Shown here: positions 52,617-61,783 of the stretch, piece by piece
How positions within the stretch are numbered: position 1 is the first letter of the stretch
How the letters are laid out: every line of letters starts with the position of its first letter
DNA from: Haladaptatus caseinilyticus
Lineage (GTDB): Archaea > Halobacteriota > Halobacteria > Halobacteriales > Haladaptataceae
Assembly: GCF_026248685.1 (NCBI RefSeq)
Contig: NZ_CP111036.1
Location: forward strand, 1,488,001-1,552,000
Direction of reading: 5' to 3'
Length of the DNA stretch: 64,000 bases
Translations under genes and position numbers: made by a program
The notes under the pieces: model-generated
Database searches by the model: none
Told to the model about the DNA's origin: nothing
The model's input: only the letters and a program-made list of their open reading frames with translations

Positions 52617-53528
52617 ATGGACTACCGTGAACTCTGTCTGCTGTGGGCTGCCCGCGAGACGGGCCTCATCGAGACGGTCATGTTCGAAGCAGGAACCGTC
52701 GAGGATGTCGCCGAAAAAACCGGTGTCACGGAGCGCTCGACTCGAATCACGCTCGAAGCGATGGTAGAGATGGGGTTTCTCGAACGGTTGGACGACGAAT
52801 ACGAAGCAACCAATCGTGCCCTCGGCCTGTTCACCAAAACGGACGTTCGATCGGTCGGAAGCGTTCCACATCGGCTCGATTGCCTCTCACGATGGATCGA
52901 ACTCCCGAAAACGATGCGAACTGGCTCTCCGCCGGACCTTCCGGACGATTGGACGACGAATTTCATGGGTGCGATGGCCACGGTGGAGGAACCGACGGTT
53001 CGGTCGTGTGTCACCGAGGCGGTACACGAACACCCGGACGCGGAGCGCGTTCTCGACGTCGGTGGCGGTCCCGGCACCTTTGCCACGGAGTTCGCTCGTC
53101 GGGGGTACGAAACAACGCTGGTCGACCAACCCGACGTTATCGACATCGACAGTCGGTTTCTCGAACACGAACCCGTCGTACTGGCCGCCGGTGATGTGAC
53201 CGACTCCCTTCCGACCGGATTCGATATCGTGTTCTGTTCCCGAGTAGCTCACGCCCTCGGTCCGGACGAAAACCGACAGCTCCTCGCAAACGCGTTCGAT
53301 GCGCTCGAACCCGGCGGTGTCGCCGTCTTCACCGACCAAGTACGCGGGCGTGCGGAGGGGGCCGCGCTGATGGGAGCACACATGCTCGCACAAACCGAAA
53401 ACGGCGACACGTACACTGCGAACGAGTTCGAAAACTGGTTCGCCAGCGCGGGGTTCGTGGAGTTCGAAATTCGTGATATTCCGGGCACGAATCAGCAAGC
53501 AATCGTCGGTCACAGGCCGCGCAATTGA
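52617..53528 (+). CDS. Methyltransferase with winged-helix dimerisation domain
   Basis: This 303-residue protein has an N-terminal winged-helix dimerisation domain (about residues 15-75) and a class I SAM-dependent methyltransferase domain. Motif I is VLDVGGGPGTFATEFAR (about 144-160), followed by the DQPDVID acidic strand, a FDIVFCSRVAHAL segment (motif IV) and LEPGGVAVFTDQ. This layout is shared by O-methyltransferases of secondary metabolites and by ubiquinone-type enzymes. The substrate is unknown. The pcm-like gene follows. Confidence 0.85.
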   Translation: MDYRELCLLWAARETGLIETVMFEAGTVEDVAEKTGVTERSTRITLEAMVEMGFLERLDDEYEATNRALGLFTKTDVRSVGSVPHRLDCLSRWIELPKTMRTGSPPDLPDDWTTNFMGAMATVEEPTVRSCVTEAVHEHPDAERVLDVGGGPGTFATEFARRGYETTLVDQPDVIDIDSRFLEHEPVVLAAGDVTDSLPTGFDIVFCSRVAHALGPDENRQLLANAFDALEPGGVAVFTDQVRGRAEGAALMGAHMLAQTENGDTYTANEFENWFASAGFVEFEIRDIPGTNQQAIVGHRPRN

Positions 53529-53554
53529 AGAACGTCCGAACCCAACGCGGGCGT

Positions 53555-54316
53555 ATGGAACCGCCGGTCCTGCGCGACGATATGGTCGCCAGTTTGGAGC
53601 ACGAAATGAAGGGCCTGGTGCGAAGCGATCACGTTGGTCTGGCACTTCGAACCGTACCTCGCCACGAGTTCGTGCCGATAGACGCCGACGAAGGGGCGTA
53701 CTCCGACCAGTCGTTCGATCACCGGGGGACGCGAATCCTCGCTCCAAGTATCGTCGCCCAACTGCTCGAAGCGCTCGACGTTCGGGAGGACGACTCCGTC
53801 CTCGTCGTCGGTGCCGGAGTCGGCTACACCTCGGCAGTACTGGCCGAAATCGTCGGCGAACACAACGTCCATGCGCTCGATATCACGCGAACCATCGTCT
53901 ACGAAGCCCGGCAAAACCTCGATTCCGCGGGATACGGTGGCGTCCTCGTGGATTGTCGCGACGGTGCCGACGGCCTGCCAGAGTACGCGCCGTTCGATCG
54001 GATTCTCGTCGAAGCCGCAGCCATCGAACCGCCGAGAACGCTCGTTTCGCAACTCACCAACGACGGCCGACTCGTAATTCCGCTTGGAAGTGGAACGCAG
54101 CAACTCGTCGCCGTCGAACCCGTGGACGCCGGAGTTCCCGAAATCGCCGAAGCGTTCGGAACCACTGCATTCGCACCGCTCCTCGTCGAGGGTGAACAGG
54201 CGGATACCATCGAGCGTAACCGAACCAACAGGGAAGACCGTGAGTTCGCCGAACGACACGCCCAGACACGGCACGGTTGGGAGCACGACTGGATCGACTG
54301 GGACGGCTACTGCTAA
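53555..54316 (+). CDS. Protein-L-isoaspartate O-methyltransferase family
   Basis: This 253-residue protein is of the Pcm family, which methylates damaged isoaspartyl residues so they can be repaired. It has VPRHEFVPIDADEGAYSDQS (substrate side), the motif I VLVVGAGVGYTSAVLAEIVG and the LVIPLGSGTQQLVAVEP end. The usual QP of the active region is replaced by SFDHRGTRILAP. H. volcanii has two adjacent paralogues; only one is here, beside the related methyltransferase. The ATG at 53555 is preferred over a TTG upstream. Confidence 0.8.
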   Translation: MEPPVLRDDMVASLEHEMKGLVRSDHVGLALRTVPRHEFVPIDADEGAYSDQSFDHRGTRILAPSIVAQLLEALDVREDDSVLVVGAGVGYTSAVLAEIVGEHNVHALDITRTIVYEARQNLDSAGYGGVLVDCRDGADGLPEYAPFDRILVEAAAIEPPRTLVSQLTNDGRLVIPLGSGTQQLVAVEPVDAGVPEIAEAFGTTAFAPLLVEGEQADTIERNRTNREDREFAERHAQTRHGWEHDWIDWDGYC

Positions 54317-54345
54317 TCGGCTCGGTAGTCCGTGAACCCGATTTT

Positions 54346-54795
54346 TCAATCACTGACTACCAGTATTCGGGTATTTTCACGTTTGTCCGCGAACTCACTC
54401 CCTGCAGGCGGCTTGATGTCTATTTCAAGCGTTCCGTCGTCCTGGTTCGGTCCGAGCCCTGGGTCTATCGAGAGGCGTGCCCGCCCGTCGCTTTCCGTCG
54501 TTGCAGTTTCGACGCTCTCCAGCCTCGCCGAATCGCTTTTCACGACGACGGTTGCGTCGGCAACCGGTTCTCCGTCCGCGTCGATGACGACGATGTCGAG
54601 CGTTTGGTGTCCCGGTTCGATAACTTCTGGTTCCGGTTTCGCATCGAGTTCGCTCACGGCCAATCCGTTGAGCCCCGAGAGCATGTTCATCATGACGCTC
54701 AAACTAGCCACGCCGACGACGAGCGCGATTACGAGCCGAATCGGGAGCCCCTCGATGGCGCGGTCGTCTGTCCGAAACCGCTGACGTATGGACAT
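54346..54795 (-). CDS. Membrane-anchored Ig-like (carboxypeptidase regulatory-like) protein
   Basis: This 149-residue protein has one N-terminal transmembrane helix (about residues 20-42, LVIALVVGVASLSVMMNML) and an external beta domain with HQTLDIVVIDADGEPVADAT and the TTESDGRARLSIDP pattern typical of carboxypeptidase regulatory-like or Ig folds. It resembles the haloarchaeal DUF7382 family (tentative). It may be a pilin-like or adhesion subunit. Its start lies 77 bases from that of the divergent HerA-like gene. Confidence 0.72.
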   Translation of the reverse strand: MSIRQRFRTDDRAIEGLPIRLVIALVVGVASLSVMMNMLSGLNGLAVSELDAKPEPEVIEPGHQTLDIVVIDADGEPVADATVVVKSDSARLESVETATTESDGRARLSIDPGLGPNQDDGTLEIDIKPPAGSEFADKRENTRILVVSD

Positions 54796-54871
54796 GCCCC
54801 GGTCTGGTACCGGTTTCGAATATAAACCTTCGTCCGAGAGTTTATCCGATAAGGCGGGACTATCCACCTCC

Positions 54872-55906
54872 ATGACGCAGGTTTTGGGCGGAACGAGGGG
54901 CTTGGATACGGCAGGTAACCTCGGCCACTACCGCGCCAGGGACGGAAGTCCGGGGGCAACTGTTCGAATCGACCTCGACAACCCCCACGTCGGGCTGATA
55001 GTGGGAAAACGGGGGTACGGAAAATCGTACACTCTCGGCGTGTTGGTCGAAGAACTTGCGGACGCGGAGGGGGTCACACCGGTCGTCGTGGATCCGATCG
55101 GGGTGTTCACGACGTTTGAAGGGGTTTCGGGCTTCGAGGTCGTTTCCGATCCTCGCGTGTCCGCCGATACGCTATCGCCGCGGGCGTGGTGTGATTTGCT
55201 TGGCCTCGATCACGAGAGTGCAACCGGTTCGCTGGTGTGGCGTGCTGTCAGTGAAACATCGACACTGGCTGAAATGAGGGATTTCGTCTCCGAGGCTGAC
55301 GCGAACCCGGCAACTTGCCGCTCGGCACGAAACCATCTCGCGCTCGCGGCGTCGTGGGACGTGTTCTCGTCGAACGGTCTCACCGCAGCGGCGTGTGTAG
55401 AACCCGAATCCGGGATTCTCCTCGATTGCTCCGGCTGCGATCACGCACCGATGAACGCCGTGGTTCGAGCGGTCGCGGGCGATCTGTACCGCGCCCGGGT
55501 TGCGGAATCCATCGATACGCTCCCGTGGTTAGTGGTGGACGAAGCCCACGCTTTCTTCGGTGGTATCGCCGACGCAGCACTCAGGACGATTATCACGAGA
55601 GGACGACATCCCGGCGTTAGCCTCGTTGCCGCAACACAGCGTCCCGCCGCACTGCCCGAGGTGGCGATTTCGCAGTCCGATCTGCTCGTCGCCCATCGAT
55701 TGACCTCTCGTCGCGACCGCGACGCGCTTGCCCGTGCTCGCCCGACCTACATGCAGGGGTCGTTCACCGATCGGATGCCGGAAACCCCCGGTTCAGCTGT
55801 CATCGTGGACGACGCTACCGAACGCGTCCATTCGGTACAAATCCGAAAACGACAGGTCGAACACGGCGGCGGGAGTCCGAGTGCGAACGAACTCCGAAAG
55901 GGATAG
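54872..55906 (+). CDS. HerA-like ATPase
   Basis: This 344-residue protein belongs to the HerA/FtsK/VirB4-type pumping ATPases. It has the Walker A VGKRGYGKSYTLGVL (about residues 47-61), Walker B WLVVDEAHAFFGG, a sensor region LVAATQRPAALPEVAISQSD and the arginine region LTSRRDRDAL. It lacks the N-terminal HAS barrel and is shorter than HerA. The nucleases NurA or SirA are not adjacent. It may translocate DNA or act as a membrane-linked motor. Confidence 0.82.
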   Translation: MTQVLGGTRGLDTAGNLGHYRARDGSPGATVRIDLDNPHVGLIVGKRGYGKSYTLGVLVEELADAEGVTPVVVDPIGVFTTFEGVSGFEVVSDPRVSADTLSPRAWCDLLGLDHESATGSLVWRAVSETSTLAEMRDFVSEADANPATCRSARNHLALAASWDVFSSNGLTAAACVEPESGILLDCSGCDHAPMNAVVRAVAGDLYRARVAESIDTLPWLVVDEAHAFFGGIADAALRTIITRGRHPGVSLVAATQRPAALPEVAISQSDLLVAHRLTSRRDRDALARARPTYMQGSFTDRMPETPGSAVIVDDATERVHSVQIRKRQVEHGGGSPSANELRKG

Positions 55907-56004
55907 GTTGCGCTGCTGATTGCAATCGGATACGAGAAACGGACCACGTTTCCCGGCGACGTTTCGGAAACTGCCCACCGGGCAGACGGTCCAACGATGG
56001 TACG

Positions 56005-56394
56005 ATGTCGGTACAAAAATCACACGCGCTGAAACGGTTCGAACCGATTCTGCTCATCGCAGTCGGTGGCTTCGTCGGTGCAATATTGCGTTCCGCGGTG
56101 AGCGATGCGCTTCCGGGAGCGTTTCCGTGGGGAACGCTCGCGGTCAACGTCACCGGGAGCTTCGCACTCGGTGTCCTCCTGTACGAGGCACATCTGGCCG
56201 ACATGCTCGCGCCCGAAACCCGACTGGTCGTCGGAACCGGTTTTCTCTCATCGTTCACGACCTACAGCACCTTCGCGGTGCAAACGTCACAGCTGTCGCC
56301 GATGGTCGCGGTCCTCAACATCGGTGCGAACTACGTCCTCGGATTTCTGGCCGTGCTTCTCGGTCGGCGAATCGTCGGCGGTGTCGTCTCGTGA
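56005..56394 (+). CDS. crcB: CrcB/Fluc fluoride channel, subunit 1
   Basis: This 129-residue protein has four membrane helices and the Fluc signature WGTLAVNVTGSFALG (about residues 39-53) and GTGFLSSFTTYSTFA with the Phe pair and the Thr/Ser of the ion path. Fluc channels export fluoride. Its stop codon overlaps the start of the second subunit by GTGA, so the two should be made in equal amounts and form a heterodimer. Confidence 0.92.
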   Translation: MSVQKSHALKRFEPILLIAVGGFVGAILRSAVSDALPGAFPWGTLAVNVTGSFALGVLLYEAHLADMLAPETRLVVGTGFLSSFTTYSTFAVQTSQLSPMVAVLNIGANYVLGFLAVLLGRRIVGGVVS

Positions 56395-56744
56395 ATCCCG
56401 TCGTTCTCGTGGGGGTCGGCGGGATGCTCGGCGCGTTGAGTCGTTACTTCGTCGGGCAGCGAGTGTCCGGTGATGGCCGGGGAACGCTCGCGGTAAACGT
56501 TCTCGGGAGTTTGTTCCTCGGCGCGCTGACCGCCAGTTTCACCCCAAACGCCTCACTGCTTATGCTGTTCGGAACCGGCTTTTGCGGCGCGTTCACGACC
56601 TTTTCCAGTTTCGCCTTCGAGACGGTCCGGCTGTACGAGCGTGGCAAACGCAGGAAAGCGATCAATAACGCGACGATCAATCTCGTCGGCGCACTGCTGG
56701 CGGTGGCGGTCGGCGGGTTCGTAGTCACCGTGATTTCACCTTGA
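56391..56744 (+). CDS. crcB: CrcB/Fluc fluoride channel, subunit 2
   Basis: This 117-residue protein is the second subunit of the fluoride channel, with four helices and GTLAVNVLGSLFLGA and GTGFCGAFTTFSSFA motifs. The GTG start at 56391 overlaps the TGA of the first gene (GTGA). Its 3' end overlaps by nine bases the 3' end of the convergent RND transporter gene. Confidence 0.9.
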   Translation: MNPVVLVGVGGMLGALSRYFVGQRVSGDGRGTLAVNVLGSLFLGALTASFTPNASLLMLFGTGFCGAFTTFSSFAFETVRLYERGKRRKAINNATINLVGALLAVAVGGFVVTVISP

Positions 56745-59204
56745 GTACCGACTCCACAGAACGATAGCGGAAGGCGTCAGGAAAATGGCGGTGAGATAGG
56801 AGTAGAAGATGCTTAACGCGGTCACGAGTCCGAACTGTCCGAGGACGGGTGTGATTGCGAGGACGAGTATTCCGGTACCGGAAATCGTCGTGAGCATGCT
56901 TCCCGTCAGTGCACCCCCGGTTCCGCGAACGGTTCGGATGAGTGCGTCGAGTACGTTATCGCTCGCTTGTCCATCGTCGAACGCATATTCGTCCGTAAAT
57001 CGATGGACGACGTGGGCGGAGTAATCCACACCCAATCCGAGTGCAATCGCCAGCACGGTTGCGGTCAGGGCGTTGAAGGGGATCCCGAGCAACCGCATCG
57101 TTCCCGCGAGCAACGAAACCGCAACGACGATCGGGAAGAGGTTGATGATGCCGAACGCGACGCGCCCCACGAGGACTCGATAGAGGAACATGAGGAAGAG
57201 CGCCGTCGCGACCAATGCGGTGGCTAAACTTCGAATGGCGGAAGAAAAGATAGTCGCTGCGATGGACTGAAACACGATGATTTCGCCGGTCGCAACCGCA
57301 TCGAAACGATACCGGTCGGCGACGAGACGGGCATCGCGTGTAATCGCGTCCTGCGACGCACCGCTCTTCGTCGAATAGATGACCTGTGCGCTTCGTCGGT
57401 CTTCGGAGATGAACTCCAGCGCCTGCTCCCGGACGGGCGAGGAGAGCAGTCGGTCGTAAATCAACTCCAGATTATCGTCCGGAACGCCGTTATCGTTGAT
57501 ATCGTTCCTCTCAACCAGTCGGCGGAATTCCGTCGACTGGTCGCTATAGGCGCGGATAACGCTAATGATGCTTTCGGCGTCGGCTTGCCGTTGGGACGAG
57601 AGAAACGAATCCGGCGGGTTCCGATTGGCGTGCTCGATCGATTCGAGAGCGTACTCCTCCTGTAGCGGTCCCTCGACGTACACCGTTACGGTGTCGTCTT
57701 CCGCGGACGCGAACTCTTCCGCCAAGAAGTTGGTGAGTTCGGTGATGGTGTACGTTTCCGGTGCAAATGGTTCGGGGAGAGCGTCCAGATACGCGGGTGT
57801 TTCCTCCGGCGGAAGGAAATCCTCGTTTGAAAACGACGTGTCGATTCCGGTCGCGTAGGTGCCAGAAACGATAGTGAGAACGACTGCACCGATAACGACG
57901 ACTGTGGCACCGTTACGCGCGAGAACGACACTGCTCGACAGAAGTCGGCCTAAAACCGACCCTTCCTCACCCAACGGTCGCTCGCCGAACGTCGGAAGGC
58001 CGAACCGAACGCGAAGGTCGTCGGAAGCGACCTTCACGGAGGGAAGGAAGATGCCGAAGATGAGAAAGGTAAAGACGATGCCGATGGCCGCGACCAGTCC
58101 GAATTCCCGAATCGGTTGGAGGCGACTCGTCATGTTCGATCCGAATCCGAGAACGGTGGTTCCCGTCACGATGAAAAAGGCGACGAGCAGTTGGTCGGTC
58201 GCCGGCCGCATCGACTGTTTTACGCCCGCACCGGTGACGCGCTCCTCGCGGTAGCGGTTGATAGCATGAATACCGTAGTCGATTCCGACGGCGAGCAAGA
58301 GCGGCGGTACAGCGACCAACAACTGCGTGAACGGGACGCCGACGATTCCCATAAACCCAAGCGTCCATACGATGGTCATCACAAGCGAGACGACTCCCAA
58401 AACGAGGTCGCCGGGGTCTCGATAGGCGAACAGCAGAAAGACGAATATCAGTATCCCGGCGGCAGGAATGACGATGATGAGCGAATCGAACGTAACGCTC
58501 GACAACTCATCGGAGAGAATACCACTTCCGAACAGTCGGATGTCGCTATCGACCGGCCCGACGACCGACTGCGACCGGAGCTGAATCCGTGCGAGCGGGT
58601 CGGTTTCCGGCGATGCTTCGGCGCCTGCCTCCTGAGAAACGCCCCGCGGAATCGCGTGTTCGACGATACCGATAGTCGCTGAGGCGGAGGCGGATCGTGG
58701 GTTGAAATCCTTGCTCACCAACGTACGAAATCGAGGATCCGTCGCCGACTCTCGAACCGCAATTTCGATTTCGGTAGGTGTTGCGCGCTCCAACACACGA
58801 ATCTGGTCTTCGAGCGTCGTCACGTTCGGGTCGAGTCGCTGGGCGACGATTCCTGCGGCGCTCACCGTGGATGCGACGCGCAGCTCCTCCCGCTGCTCGA
58901 GTCGATACTGCGCCGTCAGCATCGCCACGAGCTCCGGTTTCGAAAGCACGTTCCGGCCACTTTGGATGAGCTGTGTGCTCCCGTTTTCGGCCTCGAACGG
59001 GCGAGTGAACTCGCGGTTGACGTCGTCGAACGCCTCCTGTGCCGGGCTGTCTTCCGTGAATTCGCTCGTCCCGGCCTCCGTCGAAACGCGAGTCAACCCG
59101 ACGGCGAATACGGCAGTCAAGACGAGAAAGACGAGCAGGACGGTTTTCGAGCGGCCGACGATCCACTCGTCCGCTCTGTCGATGAGTGCCTGATAATCAA
59201 TCAC
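56736..59204 (-). CDS. RND-superfamily (MMPL-type) exporter
   Basis: This 822-residue protein has 12 membrane helices arranged as two repeats of one plus five, with large extracellular loops after the first and seventh. The first repeat has GIDYGIHAINRYREER and the second LGLGVDYSAHVVHRF in the fourth helix, both MMPL/SSD signatures with the acid residues of the proton relay. The start is GTG at 59204 or 59207, preceded by GGAGGTGG; it overlaps the end of the gene for the S-layer-like partner. The substrate is probably a lipid or hydrophobic compound. Confidence 0.86.
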   Translation of the reverse strand: MIDYQALIDRADEWIVGRSKTVLLVFLVLTAVFAVGLTRVSTEAGTSEFTEDSPAQEAFDDVNREFTRPFEAENGSTQLIQSGRNVLSKPELVAMLTAQYRLEQREELRVASTVSAAGIVAQRLDPNVTTLEDQIRVLERATPTEIEIAVRESATDPRFRTLVSKDFNPRSASASATIGIVEHAIPRGVSQEAGAEASPETDPLARIQLRSQSVVGPVDSDIRLFGSGILSDELSSVTFDSLIIVIPAAGILIFVFLLFAYRDPGDLVLGVVSLVMTIVWTLGFMGIVGVPFTQLLVAVPPLLLAVGIDYGIHAINRYREERVTGAGVKQSMRPATDQLLVAFFIVTGTTVLGFGSNMTSRLQPIREFGLVAAIGIVFTFLIFGIFLPSVKVASDDLRVRFGLPTFGERPLGEEGSVLGRLLSSSVVLARNGATVVVIGAVVLTIVSGTYATGIDTSFSNEDFLPPEETPAYLDALPEPFAPETYTITELTNFLAEEFASAEDDTVTVYVEGPLQEEYALESIEHANRNPPDSFLSSQRQADAESIISVIRAYSDQSTEFRRLVERNDINDNGVPDDNLELIYDRLLSSPVREQALEFISEDRRSAQVIYSTKSGASQDAITRDARLVADRYRFDAVATGEIIVFQSIAATIFSSAIRSLATALVATALFLMFLYRVLVGRVAFGIINLFPIVVAVSLLAGTMRLLGIPFNALTATVLAIALGLGVDYSAHVVHRFTDEYAFDDGQASDNVLDALIRTVRGTGGALTGSMLTTISGTGILVLAITPVLGQFGLVTALSIFYSYLTAIFLTPSAIVLWSRYSR

Positions 59205-60798
59205 CACGCCACCTCCGGAGTGCGATGAAACCCCCGACTGCCAACAGGACAACCGCGAAGATGCCCACAGCCAGACCAACGCCTCCACTTAGAAACGAGC
59301 GGAGGCCGTTTCCTTCCGGTTCGGACACACGCACTGGGACCTCGTAGGTATCCGAGAGCCGACTCTCGCCGTCAGGGGTCTCATACTGGAAATCCAGCGA
59401 CATCGGATAGGTTCCGGCCAGTGTTCCGCTGTCCGCCGAGATGCGAAACGAGATGGTCGCCGATTCGTTCGGTTCCAGTCGTGGAATAAACGCTTGGTTG
59501 TCGCTAAGTGTGAGCGGACTATCGACGAATCCCCGCGCGTCGATATTTCGGAGAGCCCTGTCGTCGTTGTTCGTGATGACGAGGGAAATGGTCGAACTCG
59601 ACCCTGCTTCGACCGACGCGCCACGTGGTTCGAGGACGAACTCGTCCTTTCGGGGAGAGACTACCACCGCGGTTTCGAGCGGTTTGCTCTGCCGTGGGTC
59701 GCCATCCTGATTCTGATATCGAACGACGAACGAGAACTGCCGCGGCCCGCGGTCCGCGCCGTCGCTGACATCGATTCGATAGTGGACGGGAACCGACTCG
59801 CCGCGGTCGAGGGTACCAAGTGCGTATTCCGTTTCTCGCGGAAAGACGTTCTCCCCCTGCGATTGTAGGACGAGTAACGCGTTTGGGGCGGTCTGCGGCC
59901 CTTCGTTCGTCACCCGCCCGGAGACGACACCCTCGTCTCCGACGCGGAGTGTGCTGTTCACGTCGGAAAGCGAAAACGACTGCTCGGGAGCCGGGATGAT
60001 TCCGATGAGTTGTGACTCGGTTTGATTCCGTGACCCGTCCTCCCGATACGATACCGAGATACTGAATGGATAGCTGCCACCGACGGTATCGTTGCTCGCC
60101 GTCACTTGATACTCTACCTGTACGTCCTCGTTTGTCGCCCACTCGTTGACGAACTGGGTCGCGTTTCGCGACTCCCCGAGACGGAGTTGGTCGGTTTGCG
60201 ACTGTAGCGAGATGACGGCATCGCTCACGTCCCGTCCCGTGTTTTCGAGCGTGAGGGATATCGTTCCCGTGTCGCCCGCTTGCACGTTCGAGGAGATGTC
60301 GGTTACCTCGAACCGTTCCAGTCGAATACGTTCAGTCGGACGAACGTCGAACGTGTACGGTCCCGCTCGCTCCCGCGAACCGTTCGCCGTCGTGTACGAG
60401 ATAAACGCCTGAAACGGGTAACTTCGAATTTCCGCGAACTCCTCCGCCAACAGTCTGTACGTGACTGTTCGTCGTTCCCCTGCGGACCAGTTCCCCACCG
60501 ATTTGCTGGCGGTCCGTGACTGACCGAACCGAACACTCTCGTTCGGTGACTGCACGGCGACACTGGCGTTCGTGATATCATCTCCGGTGTTCTCGAACGT
60601 GAGCGAAAGGTTGCCGGTCCCATCGACGGGGACGTTCGAAGCGACGGAAACCAGTTCGAATCGAGCAGTCGCACCTCCGTCCGTCGGTTGTGTCCGCTGT
60701 TCGATATCCGCGTCTGGATGGGTTCCACCGACGACGATGGAACCCTGTATGAGGAGAAGAGCGATGAAAATCGGTACGAACGACTCCCGACTCATCAT
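59197..60798 (-). CDS. COG1361-type S-layer-like membrane-anchored protein
   Basis: This 533-residue protein has a signal peptide (FVPIFIALLLIQGSIVVGG), three or four Ig-like beta domains with the repeated VxAGDTGTISLTLENTG pattern, including GNLSLTFENTGDDITNA and SSTISLVITNNDDRAL, and one C-terminal transmembrane helix (about residues 505-525). It is of the COG1361/NEW3 type that often accompanies RND exporters in archaea. Its 3' end overlaps the exporter's start by eight bases, so the two are cotranslated. It probably forms the external part of the export system. Confidence 0.85.
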   Translation of the reverse strand: MMSRESFVPIFIALLLIQGSIVVGGTHPDADIEQRTQPTDGGATARFELVSVASNVPVDGTGNLSLTFENTGDDITNASVAVQSPNESVRFGQSRTASKSVGNWSAGERRTVTYRLLAEEFAEIRSYPFQAFISYTTANGSRERAGPYTFDVRPTERIRLERFEVTDISSNVQAGDTGTISLTLENTGRDVSDAVISLQSQTDQLRLGESRNATQFVNEWATNEDVQVEYQVTASNDTVGGSYPFSISVSYREDGSRNQTESQLIGIIPAPEQSFSLSDVNSTLRVGDEGVVSGRVTNEGPQTAPNALLVLQSQGENVFPRETEYALGTLDRGESVPVHYRIDVSDGADRGPRQFSFVVRYQNQDGDPRQSKPLETAVVVSPRKDEFVLEPRGASVEAGSSSTISLVITNNDDRALRNIDARGFVDSPLTLSDNQAFIPRLEPNESATISFRISADSGTLAGTYPMSLDFQYETPDGESRLSDTYEVPVRVSEPEGNGLRSFLSGGVGLAVGIFAVVLLAVGGFIALRRWRGD

Positions 60799-61088
60799 TG
60801 CTGCGCCACCCGTCCCATCCGTCGCTCACTGTTCGACGTGAGCACTGAGCGTCTCGGTACCAGCCGCCCCCTGATTAGCGCCATCTGTCCCCTTCCCCTC
60901 TCCTGTCACGTCACGACGCTTCCTATAGATTTGCCTCCTGTCCAACTATCTTCCCGATAGTTCGCATCGGTAGTCTGTTATTTCTGGCCGAAAATCCTCC
61001 CCGTCCTATCTCTTTCTTCTCGAATCCTCCCGGCTTCGGTATCTACGCGGTGAAAGCGCCTTGCTCGCGAGTTGACGTTTGAAAAATA
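60799..61088. other. Intergenic stretch, no gene seen
   Basis: About 290 bases between the S-layer-like gene and tRNA-Asp copy A, with no supported gene or repeat. The T-rich run near 61010-61020 could terminate plus-strand transcripts. Confidence 0.5.
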
Positions 61089-61161
61089 CGCCCGAGGCGG
61101 GATTTGAACCCGCGTCACAACCGTGACAGGGTTGTATGATGGGCCACTACACCACCCGGGC
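61089..61161 (-). tRNA. tRNA-Asp (anticodon GTC), copy A
   Basis: The 73-base minus-strand gene has acceptor GCCCGGG/CTCGGGC (one G-T), an anticodon loop CTGTCAC (anticodon GTC) and T arm GCGGG-TTCAAAT-CCCGC. CCA is not encoded. It is identical to copy B. A TATA-like cttaataagg lies on the minus strand about 35 bases upstream (near 61196). Confidence 0.95.
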
Positions 61162-61173
61162 TTTCGAACGCAT
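61089..61173. repeat. 85-bp direct repeat, left copy
   Basis: This covers the whole of tRNA-Asp copy A and 12 bases of its 5' flank (tttcgaacgcat). It is identical to 61711-61795, in the same orientation, 622 bp away. Identity ends abruptly at both sides. Confidence 0.85.
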
Positions 61174-61710
61174 CTATTTGTTTAGCCTGCCCTTATTAAG
61201 GGGTGTCGATTTTGTCCTTGTTTGATAGTCCGTGACATAAGATTGTTCGAACTATCGTATCTCTCCATCAAATTCGTAATCTTCTGCCCAGTTGATGGAG
61301 GGATGGTTTATTTCGGCGTCAAACCGAAGTTCCATTTTTTGCGTTGTCGCATCTTTATTTGCCCATCCTGTCTTACACTGCACTCGACAGATATTCTGAC
61401 CGCTATCCACTATAATATCGTATTTGTCGTTATCTCCGAATGGGACCGAGATACTATATCCACGGGAGATGAATGTATGGATTATCTCAGCCTCCGTCTC
61501 GCCTCCTTTGCCTTTCGTATTCATCCTTCTATACTCCCCAGTATATTAATATATTGGTATTTGAACATAACAATTGTTGTTTTAGATTATATAATAAATA
61601 TTAATGAATCAACGACAGCTGATAAAAAGGAACAGTACCGTTCTCGAATAGATGATTAAAATTCTGCAGTCACAGAGAATTTGCTATTCGAACGTTATTT
61701 CGTCAGAAAG
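61174..61710. mobile_element. AT-rich segment between tRNA-Asp copies
   Basis: The 537 bases between the two repeats are much more AT-rich than the surroundings (for example agtatattaatatattgg and aatattaatgaatc) and hold one gene, for a PD-(D/E)XK nuclease-like protein. No integrase or terminal inverted repeat is present. It may be a minimal tRNA-targeted element, or a nuclease gene inserted between older tandem tRNA copies. Confidence 0.4.
61252..61524 (-). CDS. Small PD-(D/E)XK endonuclease-like protein
   Basis: This 90-residue protein has the PD-(D/E)XK core of the intron-associated endonuclease/PDDEXK_5 type: E9 or E11 in KGGETEAEIIHTF, D36 in DKYDIIVD and the QxK variant in RVQCKTGW (Q49, K51). 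It has the basic and polar residues needed to bind DNA but is shorter than most homing enzymes. The ATG at 61524 follows aGAAGG and an AT-rich TATA-like region. It could cut a tRNA-gene target and drive spread of the segment, or cut another site. Its low GC content is unlike its neighbours. Confidence 0.75.
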   Translation of the reverse strand: MNTKGKGGETEAEIIHTFISRGYSISVPFGDNDKYDIIVDSGQNICRVQCKTGWANKDATTQKMELRFDAEINHPSINWAEDYEFDGEIR

Positions 61711-61783
61711 CGCCCGAGGCGGGATTTGAACCCGCGTCACAACCGTGACAGGGTTGTATGATGGGCCACTACACCACCCGGGC
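61711..61783 (-). tRNA. tRNA-Asp (anticodon GTC), copy B
   Basis: Identical in all 73 bases to copy A. It has its own upstream AT-containing box (cttaag near 61819). Both copies appear functional. Confidence 0.95.
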
